Source: SB11 sp965222995
Lineage (GTDB): Bacteria; Bacteroidota; Bacteroidia; UBA8524
Length of the DNA: 64,000 bases
Assembly (NCBI GenBank): GCA_965222995.1
Contig: OZ244977.1
Span: 2,914,001 to 2,978,000, forward strand
Reading direction: 5' to 3'
Shown here one piece after another: positions 47,051-54,910 of this stretch; position 1 is the first letter of the stretch; each line of letters opens with the position of its first letter. A program made the translations under genes and the position numbers. Below the pieces are notes generated by a model. The model was not told where the DNA came from, did not search any database, and saw only the letters and a list, made by a program, of their open reading frames with translations.

Positions 47051-48373
47051 ATGGACAAATTGAAAGAGAAATTTGCTTCTAAAGCGGCTCCAATGGCTCA
47101 GGAAGTAAAAGAAATGGTTAAAAATCATGGAGATGTTGTATTAGGCAATTATACGGTAACTAGCTTGTATAGTGGGATGAAAGGAATTATTGGTTTAGCC
47201 ACGGAAACTTCTCAACTTGACCATATTGAGGGTATACGTTTTCGCGGATATTCAATTCCCGAATTGCGCGACTTACTTCCAAAAGCACCGGGCGGGCAAG
47301 AGCCTTTGCCCGAAGGCTTGTTTTACCTAATGCTTATTGGTGAATTACCAAAAGAAGAAGATGTAAAATATTTATCGAAATTATTTGCAGAGCGTAGCGA
47401 TGTTCCTAAGCATGTATTTGATGTAATTGAGTCTTTACCTAAAGACACTCATCCTATGACACAGTTTACATCAGCCATAGTAGCTATGCAAACCGAGAGT
47501 GTTTTTGCCAAAGCTTATGCGAAAGGGTTAAATAAAAAAGACTACTGGAGTTATACTTTTGAAGATTGCATAAACCTTATTGCCAAACTTCCGATAGTAG
47601 CTTCGTATATATACAGACGTACTTACAAAAACGGCGACCATATTGCACAAGATAAATCGCTAGACTGGGCAGCAAACTTTGCCCACATGCTAGGGTTCAA
47701 TGAAAGTGCTGAACTTAAAGCGTTGATGCGCTTATATTTAACAATCCATGCTGACCATGAAGGGGGTAATGTATCTGCACATACAACCCACTTGGTAGGC
47801 AGTGCACTTAGCGACCCTTATTTAGCCTTTGCAGCTTCAATGACCGGACTTGCAGGTCCACTACACGGGTTGGCAAACCAAGAGGTTATAAAATGGATTT
47901 TTGAAATGGTAGATGAGTTGGGTACAACCAAACCCAGCAAAGAGCAAATTGCCGATTATGTAAATAAAACCTTAAAAGAAGGTAAAGTTGTACCCGGATA
48001 CGGACACGCGGTTTTACGCAAAACCGACCCCCGTTTTACGGCACAAATGGAGTTTGCTAAACGCCACAATATTGACGATGACTATGTAAATATAGTATGG
48101 AACATGTACGAAGTTGTTCCCGATATTTTATCAGGCTTGGGCAAGGTGAAAAACCCATGGCCTAATGTGGATGCTCATAGCGGTTCTTTATTGGTTCACT
48201 ACGGCATGAAAGATTATGCATTCTATACAGTATTGTTTGGTGTATCGCGTGCTTTGGGTGTATTAGCCCAATTGGTTTGGGACAGAGCTTTAGGACATCC
48301 TTTAGAGCGTCCGAAATCGGTAACTACAGATTGGGTAAAAAATAAAATTGCCGAATCTGTGGCAAATGCCTAA
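47051..48373 (+). CDS. gltA: Citrate synthase, eukaryotic (mitochondrial-like) type
   Basis: Enters acetyl-CoA into the TCA cycle by condensing it with oxaloacetate; 440 residues. Catalytic residues His272 (GPLHGLANQE), His319 (VPGYGHAVLRKTD) and Asp374 (NPWPNVDAHSG) fall almost at pig-enzyme numbering (274, 320, 375). The stretch from HADHEGGNVSAHTTH to the C-terminus reads like animal citrate synthase rather than the hexameric E. coli GltA. The N-terminus MDKLKEKFASKAAP is short, with no obvious targeting sequence. A close bacterial precedent is the Geobacteraceae enzyme. Monocistronic with a strong terminator. Confidence 0.95.
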   Translation: MDKLKEKFASKAAPMAQEVKEMVKNHGDVVLGNYTVTSLYSGMKGIIGLATETSQLDHIEGIRFRGYSIPELRDLLPKAPGGQEPLPEGLFYLMLIGELPKEEDVKYLSKLFAERSDVPKHVFDVIESLPKDTHPMTQFTSAIVAMQTESVFAKAYAKGLNKKDYWSYTFEDCINLIAKLPIVASYIYRRTYKNGDHIAQDKSLDWAANFAHMLGFNESAELKALMRLYLTIHADHEGGNVSAHTTHLVGSALSDPYLAFAASMTGLAGPLHGLANQEVIKWIFEMVDELGTTKPSKEQIADYVNKTLKEGKVVPGYGHAVLRKTDPRFTAQMEFAKRHNIDDDYVNIVWNMYEVVPDILSGLGKVKNPWPNVDAHSGSLLVHYGMKDYAFYTVLFGVSRALGVLAQLVWDRALGHPLERPKSVTTDWVKNKIAESVANA

Positions 48374-48401
48374 CACAAATAATTTGATATTGATATAATT
48401 T

Positions 48402-48428
48402 AAAAGCCCCGCAATGCGGGGCTTTTTT
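48402..48428 (+). terminator. Intrinsic terminator of citrate synthase gene
   Basis: Arms AAAAGCCCCGC and GCGGGGCTTTT around a three-base loop, then more T, 28 bases after the stop codon. The 200 bases beyond it, up to the next gene, show nothing I can support. Confidence 0.93.
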
Positions 48429-48626
48429 AGTAGTAGCATAGCCATAGGTGTTTAACTTATGAGAATATTTTGCTATGCTACTTCTGCAACCTGCCCTTAT
48501 ACCCTATATCGTCTACCCTAATAGTTGCAGAATTTGGTTAATACTTTTAATAGAATACAAATTTAGTATTGTTATGACGATGGTACTGTCAGTTTGTTGC
48601 AATGCTTTGGTAAGCTAAATGTCATT

Positions 48627-49400
48627 TTAAAACTTCTCCTCAACTCCTGAACCAAAAAGTGCATAATCGTATCGGGCCGGGTCATCGGCATCTAATTGTC
48701 GCAAATTTTCAGTTAGCTCTAATGCAGCTTGCCAATCGGCTTGTTTTCGTTTAAGTAATCCCAAACCGATAGCTACACGGTGTACATGGGTGTCTAACGG
48801 GCAAACCAGTTGTGAAGGGTTTATCTGTTTCCAAATACCAAAATCAACCCCATTATTATCTTTTCTCACCATCCAGCGCAAAAACATATTTAAACGCTTA
48901 CATGCCGATTTTCTTGCGGGTGTAGCTACATGCTTTTGAGTTCGTTGTGGAGCATAAGGCAAATTGAAAAACTGTCGATTAAACCCAATTAATGCTTTCT
49001 CTACAGTTTTATCATTAATGTTTAAATGGTTACCAAAAGCAGTTTCTAAACTTGAGTTTGAACGGTAAAACCGGGTAAGAAACTCTATAAAATAGAGCAA
49101 ATCTGTATCATTAAAAGTACGATGAACAAAACCAACAAAACGTTTTCTATCACTCTCTTCATGGTTTAATAGAAAATCATGAGGGGCATTATCCATCCAG
49201 CCCGTTAGTTTTTTGCAGTTGTTTATAATAGTTACCCTTTGCCCCCAAGCAAGTGTGGCAGCAAAAAAGCCTGCTATTTCAATATCTTGTTGTTTAGTGA
49301 AAAGGTGAGGGATAGAAATAGGGTCGTTTTCTATAAAGTTAGGCCGGTTGTATTGCTTAACCTTTTCATCTAAAAACTGTTTTAATTTCTCAGTTACCAA
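48627..49400 (-). CDS. TIGR02757 family protein (DUF2400)
   Basis: Conserved protein of unknown function, 257 residues. ENDPISIPHLFTKQQDIEIAGF-type opening, AATLAWGQR, the core CKRLNMFLRWMVRK and CPLDTHVHRVAIGLGLL match the family; the last resembles the helix-hairpin region of HhH-GPD DNA glycosylases, so a DNA-related role is possible but unproven. Start is TTG at 49400, two bases after the PrsW stop, implying coupled translation. It ends in ALFGSGVEE, the usual C-terminus. Confidence 0.87.
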   Translation of the reverse strand: MVTEKLKQFLDEKVKQYNRPNFIENDPISIPHLFTKQQDIEIAGFFAATLAWGQRVTIINNCKKLTGWMDNAPHDFLLNHEESDRKRFVGFVHRTFNDTDLLYFIEFLTRFYRSNSSLETAFGNHLNINDKTVEKALIGFNRQFFNLPYAPQRTQKHVATPARKSACKRLNMFLRWMVRKDNNGVDFGIWKQINPSQLVCPLDTHVHRVAIGLGLLKRKQADWQAALELTENLRQLDADDPARYDYALFGSGVEEKF

Positions 49401-49402
49401 TT

Positions 49403-50098
49403 TTAAAACAGTCTAGGATTAAATGGTGAATTGCGTTGATGTATACGAATAGCTTTAAATGACAATATGATACCTACTACTAATGAAACCAAAGCCCCTG
49501 TAGCCATATAGGGATACATCTTTAGCATTAACAAAAAATCGTACATGCCATGGAAAAATATTGCACCTAACAAACCCAGTAATTGCCACCCGGCTTGATT
49601 ACGGTGTTTAAATTTGGCTAAACCAACAAAGTAGCCCATTATTACCGCAAACGAGGCATGGGCAGGTACTGCGGTAAGCATACGCATTAATGCAGTGTTA
49701 TAGGGCACATCAGAATAAAGGAAAACATATAGTACGTTTTCTAAAGTTGCAAACCCCATACTTATCATAACCCCGTAGGTAATACCATCAAAAGGTTCAT
49801 CAAAAAAAGTTTTATTGTAAAACCTACGTAAAAACATAAACTTAGCTAGCTCTTCAGAAAATGCTATTGTTACAAAAGCATACAAAAAGGTATCAATTTC
49901 AGAGTTCCCACCACTTAACACATCAACCTTAGCTAAAGACAAACTAACTGCAATTGCGGGCAGGGTACTAAGTATACCTAAAACAAAAGCCCAAATAAGT
50001 TGACGACGCGGCTCACGATCGAACTTATCTTTATAGTAAATAAAAATGGCTATGGCTAACCCGGGAGCTAGGGTAAGGGCAAGTAGTAATACATCCAT
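49403..50098 (-). CDS. PrsW-like intramembrane metalloprotease
   Basis: Multi-pass membrane protein, about 231 residues, with roughly eight hydrophobic helices. Motifs typical of PrsW/CPBP-type proteases are seen: EE at 82-83 in FSEELAKF, then GFATLENVLY and HASFAVIMGYFVG, giving the Glu and His that would bind metal within the bilayer. In Bacillus, PrsW cleaves the RsiW anti-sigma factor; the target here is unknown. ATG at 50098 is chosen over the TTG at 50110. It is the first gene of a pair with TIGR02757. Confidence 0.87.
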   Translation of the reverse strand: MDVLLLALTLAPGLAIAIFIYYKDKFDREPRRQLIWAFVLGILSTLPAIAVSLSLAKVDVLSGGNSEIDTFLYAFVTIAFSEELAKFMFLRRFYNKTFFDEPFDGITYGVMISMGFATLENVLYVFLYSDVPYNTALMRMLTAVPAHASFAVIMGYFVGLAKFKHRNQAGWQLLGLLGAIFFHGMYDFLLMLKMYPYMATGALVSLVVGIILSFKAIRIHQRNSPFNPRLF

Positions 50099-50189
50099 TA
50101 GAATTAGCAAGATAAACCCATTTACCCGGTTTATTGTTTTTTATAGATATGGAAATTGTAATGCTTCTATATTATAAGTCATGATAAAG

Positions 50190-51158
50190 CTATAAATCGA
50201 AAATATCATTGTAATGGGCAATATGAAAACCATTTTTTATTACGGTTTTATATTGTTTACTATCAGTATTTAGCAAAGGGTTGGTATGGTTAAAATGAAT
50301 GAAATACACCTTGCTTTTTTCTTGTTCGGGCAGGTTTTTAAACTTCTCCATACTCTCCACTACAAAGGGGTGAGGTATCTCACTCATATCACGGTTGTTT
50401 AATTCTTCGCTGTCATAAAAAGTAGCATCAATAAAAGCATAATCTACCTTGCCAATGGCTTCTATAATATCAGCATCCCACTTCTCCCATTTATCAATAT
50501 CAGGTATAAAGAGTGCTTTTTTATTAGGGCCTGTAATAATATAACCCACTGTCTCGCTATACTCATCTCTGTGGGGAACAGTAAAAGGCATAACCTTAAT
50601 GCTTGGTGTTAGTTCTAACACTCCGCTATCTTCTAAAGGTTGTATAGCTATATTATTAAGCTGTACCAGCTGGCTCCAAGGTCCATTTTCTTCTAAAAAA
50701 CCTTTCATTTTAGGCATAGCATATATCGGTACACTATCAGCGCCCATAGCTTCACGCCCCAAATACATTAGCCCAGTATAATGCCCTATATGGGCATGGG
50801 TAAGAAATATACCACTTGGAGTTTCACCTACATCAAACTTAGAAAACTGTTTTAGCAATTTCATTTGTTGGGGTATATCAGGTGTAGCCTCAAACAAATA
50901 GTTTTTTTGGTTTTCAGGGTCTATTACTCCCAAACTCACCACCAGGCGAGTTTTGTCAGGAGTACCAAACAAATCCTTACAACAAACTTTTTTACAGCCT
51001 ACATGAGGTGAACCCCCATCTTGTATAGTACCTAGAATTACAATAGAGGTTTTAGTAACTGATTTTACCTCTTTCTGCTCAACCTTTTCTTCTTTTTTCT
51101 TTTGGACAGGTGAAGTGCAAGCTGCAATTACTACTATTATATATAATAGCTTTCTCAT
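50190..51158 (-). CDS. PqqB-like metallo-beta-lactamase-fold lipoprotein
   Basis: Envelope metallo-hydrolase, about 322 residues, with lipobox VIAAC (Cys14). It resembles PqqB and related MBL proteins: GTIQDGGSPHVGC with a CX3CC cluster (56-60) that could hold a structural metal, FEATPDIPQQM, and the metal motif HAHIGH (121-126). The usual Asp of HxHxDH is replaced by Gly. Other pqq genes are not adjacent, so a role in PQQ synthesis is unlikely. ATG at 51158 overlaps the stop of mce by ATGA. A link to methylmalonyl-CoA metabolism is only suggested by this coupling. Confidence 0.85.
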   Translation of the reverse strand: MRKLLYIIVVIAACTSPVQKKKEEKVEQKEVKSVTKTSIVILGTIQDGGSPHVGCKKVCCKDLFGTPDKTRLVVSLGVIDPENQKNYLFEATPDIPQQMKLLKQFSKFDVGETPSGIFLTHAHIGHYTGLMYLGREAMGADSVPIYAMPKMKGFLEENGPWSQLVQLNNIAIQPLEDSGVLELTPSIKVMPFTVPHRDEYSETVGYIITGPNKKALFIPDIDKWEKWDADIIEAIGKVDYAFIDATFYDSEELNNRDMSEIPHPFVVESMEKFKNLPEQEKSKVYFIHFNHTNPLLNTDSKQYKTVIKNGFHIAHYNDIFDL

Positions 51159-51559
51159 TTCTTTTCTTGGCAAAGCTCTACCAGCATACCATTAGTACTT
51201 TTCGGGTGAAGAAAAGCTATCAGTTTATTATCTGCACCATCTTTGGGGGTTTCATTAATAAATCTAAAACCTTCGCCTTTCAATCGCTCCATTTCAGCAT
51301 ATATATCTTCAACATCAAAAGCTACGTGGTGTATACCCTCGCCTTTTTTCTCAATAAATTTGGCTATGGCACTATCAGCGTGTGTGGCTTGCAATAGCTC
51401 TATTTTATTTTCACCAGCCTTAAAAAAAGAAGTAATTACATTTTCGCTCTGCACTTCTTCGCTTTTATATGGTGCTGTACCCAACAATAGCTCAAACAAT
51501 TTGTTACTAATAGTAAGGTCTTTTACAGCAATACCTAAGTGTTCTATTTTGCCAAACAT
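51155..51559 (-). CDS. mce: Methylmalonyl-CoA epimerase
   Basis: VOC-fold metalloenzyme, 134 residues, interconverting (S)- and (R)-methylmalonyl-CoA in the route between propionyl-CoA and succinyl-CoA. Metal ligands are visible in EHLGIAVKD (His7), GIHHVAFDVED and GMLVELCQ (Glu). ALLGTAPYK-like spacing and FIEKKGEGIHH are family-typical. The mutase subunits are not in the window. Its stop codon overlaps the next gene, the PqqB-like lipoprotein. Confidence 0.93.
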   Translation of the reverse strand: MFGKIEHLGIAVKDLTISNKLFELLLGTAPYKSEEVQSENVITSFFKAGENKIELLQATHADSAIAKFIEKKGEGIHHVAFDVEDIYAEMERLKGEGFRFINETPKDGADNKLIAFLHPKSTNGMLVELCQEKK

Positions 51560-51628
51560 AGTTTTAGTTTTTGTAGAGCAAGGTTATTTAATTATTAGCT
51601 AATGGGCAAGTTTCCACTCTCGATTCAA

Positions 51629-51702
51629 CCCACCCTAATTAATAAGGAAGGTAGCTTAACAAAACTTTACCCTCCCTATTTGAAATTAGGGAGGGCGAGT
51701 AT
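51629..51702. repeat. DUF559-flanking direct repeat, left copy
   Basis: About 74 bases: CCCTAATTAATAAGGAAGG, a short spacer with CTTTAC, then the palindrome CCCTCCCTATTTGAAATTAG followed by GGAGGG and GAGTAT. It matches the right copy at 52136-52212 in the same orientation with scattered differences. Confidence 0.78.
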
Positions 51703-51723
51703 GGCTGAGGTAGAGTCATATTT

Positions 51724-52104
51724 TCATTCGGGGTTGGTCGAAATAAAATTCTCCAACCGTTTCAAAACATCCTCAATATCATTCAATTCCTCATTTTTAA
51801 TTCTAATAATTTTATAACCTAACTCAACTAGTGTTTCATCTCTAAAATTATCATACCCTTTTTGGTAGTTGTGTATTTCTCCATCAACTTCAATAATTAG
51901 TTTTTCTTCGGCACAATAAAAGTCTGCAATAAAATATGTTCCTTTCTCTCCATAGTTAGCATATTTAATAGGTCTCTGCCTAAGGAATTTCAACCCCAAA
52001 ACCCGTCTTTTTCTCAAATATTCCCATAACAATTTCTCAGAAGGGGTTTGATTTTTCCTTAGCTCCCTGCTTAAATCAATTATTTGCTTTTTGTTGGATG
52101 CCAT
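51724..52104 (-). CDS. DUF559 endonuclease-like protein
   Basis: Small basic protein, about 126 residues, of the DUF559 family, distantly related to very-short-patch repair endonucleases. The core ADFYCAEEKLIIEVDGEIH carries the Asp and Glu pattern of a PD-(D/E)xK nuclease; NQTPSEKLLWEYLRKR and LKFLRQRPI are family-typical. The start is GTG at 52107 or ATG at 52104; I use the ATG. It is enclosed by two direct copies of a repeat, 22 bases from the left copy and about 30 from the right, as if gene and repeats moved as one unit. No transposase. Function unknown. Confidence 0.87.
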   Translation of the reverse strand: MASNKKQIIDLSRELRKNQTPSEKLLWEYLRKRRVLGLKFLRQRPIKYANYGEKGTYFIADFYCAEEKLIIEVDGEIHNYQKGYDNFRDETLVELGYKIIRIKNEELNDIEDVLKRLENFISTNPE

Positions 52105-52135
52105 CACTTGGGAAAATAATGATAATATTTTCTTT

Positions 52136-52212
52136 TACCCTCCCTAATTAATAGGTAAGGCACCTTTACAGCACTTTGTCCCTCCCTGTTTGCAATTAGG
52201 GAGGGAAAGTAT
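52136..52212. repeat. DUF559-flanking direct repeat, right copy
   Basis: CCCTAATTAATAGGTAAGG, then CTTTGT, then CCCTCCCTGTTTGCAATTAG with GGAGGG and AAGTAT. Same order and orientation as the left copy. Each copy has an inner hairpin formed by CCCTCCCT and AGGGAGGG-type arms. A further GTAGGGAGGG lies just after it, at about 52238-52247. Confidence 0.78.
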
Positions 52213-52289
52213 TAAGTAAATTAGCTTAGCCAAGAAGTAGGGAGGGTCAAAACAAACCAATAATTTTTTACAATGAACAAAATCATTAG

Positions 52290-52297
52290 TATCTTTG
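52290..52297 (+). promoter_or_regulatory. Putative -7 element for iscS
   Basis: TATCTTTG, a full match to TAnnTTTG, 34 bases before the iscS ATG. No IscR-type binding site was recognised. Confidence 0.5.
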
Positions 52298-52331
52298 TAA
52301 TTAGAATTAGTCTAAATAAGATTAAGAACAG

Positions 52332-53546
52332 ATGTTAAAATTACCCATATATCTAGATAGCAGTGCAACCACACCCGTTGATGAGCGTGTATTGCAAGCT
52401 ATGATACCCTACTTTACTCAAAATTTCGGTAATGCGGCCAGCCGTAACCATCCTTTTGGATGGAGTGCAGAAGAAGCTGTTGATTATGCCCGCGAGCAAG
52501 TGGCTAAAATAATTAATGCTAAAGAAAAAGAAATTATTTTTACCTCGGGCGCTACTGAAGGTAACAACCTTGCCCTAAAAGGAGTGTACGAAATGTACGC
52601 ACAGAAGGGCAACCACATAATTACTGTAAATACAGAGCATAAAGCCGTTTTAGATGCTTGTAAGCATATAGAAAAAATGGGGGGTGAGGTAACTTATCTT
52701 TCTGTTGGTGAAGATGGCTTACTAAACCTTGAAGATTTAGAAGCTGCCATTAAGCCTAATACCATATTAGTATCTGTAATGTATGCTAATAATGAGATTG
52801 GTGTGGTACAGCCCATTCGTGAAATATCGGCAATAGCTAAAAAACACGGTGTGCTTTTCCATACAGATGCTACACAAGCAGTAGGTAAAATACCTGTAGA
52901 TGTTATTGAAGACGGTATAGACTTATTATCTTTTACTGCACATAAAATGTATGGCCCTAAAGGTGTTGGTGCATTATATGTACGCCGTAAAAACCCAAGA
53001 GTAAAAGTTACCTCGCAAATAGATGGTGGCGGACACGAGCGTGGTATGCGTAGTGGAACACTAAACGTACCCGGTATAGTTGGTTTTGGAAAGGCTTGCG
53101 AAATAGCTATGGCTGAAATGGATGATGATGCCAAACGCTTAGGTGCATTGCGCGATAAGCTGGAAACAGAGCTTTTAAAAATAGAAGAAGCTTACCTAAA
53201 CGGAAGTAAAGAACACCGTTTGCCACAGGTAGCCAATATATCTTTTAAACATGTTGAGGGAGAAGGGTTAATGATGGGAGTTAAAGATATTGCAGTATCA
53301 TCAGGTTCTGCATGTACATCTGCATCTTTAGAACCTTCTTACGTATTGAAAAATCTGGGCTTAGATGATGAGCTGGCACACTCTTCGCTGCGTTTTGGTT
53401 TAAGTAAATACACCACTGAGGAAGAGATTGATTATACCATTAATCACGTGAAAGAGGCGGTTGAGAAGCTAAGAGATATGAGCCCACTTTGGGAAATGTT
53501 TAAAGAAGGAATAGACCTTAAAACTATTGAGTGGCAAGAACATTAG
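52332..53546 (+). CDS. iscS: Cysteine desulfurase IscS
   Basis: Pyridoxal-phosphate enzyme, 404 residues, taking sulfur from cysteine for Fe-S cluster and thio-modification pathways. Lys205 in FTAHKMYGPKG binds PLP, His103 in NTEHKAV is the catalytic base, and the persulfide Cys328 lies in SSGSACTSASLEPS, the long IscS-type loop. Start of an iscS-iscU-iscA set; the regulator iscR and the chaperones hscBA are not present nearby. Confidence 0.96.
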   Translation: MLKLPIYLDSSATTPVDERVLQAMIPYFTQNFGNAASRNHPFGWSAEEAVDYAREQVAKIINAKEKEIIFTSGATEGNNLALKGVYEMYAQKGNHIITVNTEHKAVLDACKHIEKMGGEVTYLSVGEDGLLNLEDLEAAIKPNTILVSVMYANNEIGVVQPIREISAIAKKHGVLFHTDATQAVGKIPVDVIEDGIDLLSFTAHKMYGPKGVGALYVRRKNPRVKVTSQIDGGGHERGMRSGTLNVPGIVGFGKACEIAMAEMDDDAKRLGALRDKLETELLKIEEAYLNGSKEHRLPQVANISFKHVEGEGLMMGVKDIAVSSGSACTSASLEPSYVLKNLGLDDELAHSSLRFGLSKYTTEEEIDYTINHVKEAVEKLRDMSPLWEMFKEGIDLKTIEWQEH

Positions 53547-53657
53547 TAAATTTGCTAATATGCAAATGAGACAATGTGCAAATTGAAAATTTGATAAAAA
53601 TTTAGTATATTAATTAGAACTTAAAACAGAAAACTGTATATATAAAACCAGAAAATT

Positions 53658-54062
53658 ATGGCATACTCAGATAAAGTAATAGACCATTATAACAACCCAA
53701 GAAATATTGGTACGTTAGATAAAGCAAAGAAAACAGTGGGTACCGGCTTAGTAGGTGCACCTGAATGTGGAGACGTTATGCGTTTACAAATAGAAGTGGA
53801 TGATAACGGAACTATTGCAGATGCTAAGTTTAAAACATTTGGTTGCGGCAGTGCTATTGCCTCATCATCACTAGCTACAGAATGGCTTAAGGGTAAAACT
53901 GTAGATGATGCTATGGCTATAGACAACATGGAGATTGTAGAAGAATTATCCTTACCTCCTGTAAAAATACATTGCTCAGTATTAGCAGAAGATGCTATTA
54001 AAGCAGCAATAAATGATTACCGTGCTAAAAACGGTTTACCTGCTTTAGAAGAAGTAAAATAA
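53658..54062 (+). CDS. iscU: Fe-S cluster scaffold IscU
   Basis: Scaffold on which [2Fe-2S] clusters are built, 134 residues. All three ligand Cys (37, 63, 106), the conserved Asp39 and the LPPVK motif (99-103) recognised by the HscA chaperone are present. The HscA motif implies the chaperones are encoded elsewhere. It follows iscS by 111 bases, an unusually large gap for this operon. Confidence 0.96.
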   Translation: MAYSDKVIDHYNNPRNIGTLDKAKKTVGTGLVGAPECGDVMRLQIEVDDNGTIADAKFKTFGCGSAIASSSLATEWLKGKTVDDAMAIDNMEIVEELSLPPVKIHCSVLAEDAIKAAINDYRAKNGLPALEEVK

Positions 54063-54129
54063 TTTGGTTAATGGTTGTTTGTTATTGGCAACTTATGACC
54101 TGAAACTTTTAACTTAAAAAAAAGAGACT

Positions 54130-54456
54130 ATGATAACTGTAAGCCCAAAAGCACAAGAACGTGTATATGATTTACGTAAGGAAGCAGACCTTACTGAAGA
54201 ATATTTTTTACGCGTTTCTGTAGCAGGCGGAGGTTGCTCAGGCTTATCATACAAGTTGGATTTTGACAACGAGATGAAAGAGGGCGACCAAGCCTTTGAA
54301 GATAATGGCGTTAAAGTGGTGGTTGATACAAAGAGTTTCCTTTATTTAATTGGTACGGAGCTAGATTTTAGCGACGGGCTAAATGGTAAAGGTTTTAACT
54401 TTATTAACCCTAATGCTACCCGCACCTGTGGTTGTGGCGAAAGCTTTGCCGTTTAA
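54130..54456 (+). CDS. iscA: Fe-S cluster carrier IscA (HesB family)
   Basis: A-type carrier, 108 residues, passing clusters from IscU to apoproteins. Ligand Cys36 (GGGCSGLSY) and the C-terminal pair Cys100/Cys102 (TCGCGESF) are in the canonical positions. Last gene of the set, followed within 25 bases by an intrinsic terminator. Confidence 0.94.
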   Translation: MITVSPKAQERVYDLRKEADLTEEYFLRVSVAGGGCSGLSYKLDFDNEMKEGDQAFEDNGVKVVVDTKSFLYLIGTELDFSDGLNGKGFNFINPNATRTCGCGESFAV

Positions 54457-54480
54457 TTTTTTTTATTTTTAAATAAATTT

Positions 54481-54520
54481 CCCCTCATCCAGTAATACGG
54501 GTGAGGGGTTTTTATTTTTT
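54481..54520 (+). terminator. Intrinsic terminator of isc genes
   Basis: Arms CCCCTCATCC and GGGTGAGGGG pair with one wobble around an eight-base loop, then a long T-rich run. Confidence 0.85.
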
Positions 54521-54910
54521 AAAGCCCACCTATCAGCAAACTATAATTAGTTATTAGTGTTTATAGTACTTGTTTAGTTTTCACACCAACCACTATATAG
54601 CCATAACCAATGGTGAGCATATCTTATAATATAAATTATATCTGATTGGAACAGATAAATTGTTTTCATAGTTTCTATTTCAAAACTAGGTTGCTATATA
54701 AAGATTAATGTAGCAGATTTTACCAACCCTATTTTTTTAATTTGCAGAAAATGCAACTACCCCCACCCTTCGACTTCGCTCAGGATGACATTCCCAAACG
54801 TCATTGCGAGGCTTTGTGAAGCAATCTTCCCTAGCTTATGAAAAAATTATTTCATAAACCTAAGAAGGTTTACTCATAATGACGGGGTTGGAAAACTTCG
54901 AGTTTAGAAC
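54521..54910. other. Intergenic region with dispersed repeats
   Basis: No gene is supported. The first 240 bases are AT-rich. Then come TTCGACTTCGCTCA (54769-54782, also at 411-424) and the hairpin repeat at 54799-54884. Confidence 0.6.
54799..54884. repeat. Hairpin intergenic repeat, unit 3
   Basis: Edges CGTCATTGCGAG and CATAATGACG are inverted copies, with inner GAAGCAATC as in units 1 and 2. The right inner arm is degraded, so this looks like an older or shortened copy. Confidence 0.72.

Noticed and set aside
46838..47128. Minus-strand open frame after rnc
   Set aside because: Phe- and Lys-rich product from AT-rich sequence; it overlaps the first 78 bases of the citrate synthase gene and its promoter.
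54521..54760. Possible tRNA or small RNA in the gap after iscA
   Set aside because: No cloverleaf, no GTTCGA-type T-loop and no stable hairpin with a terminator; only AT-rich sequence was seen.
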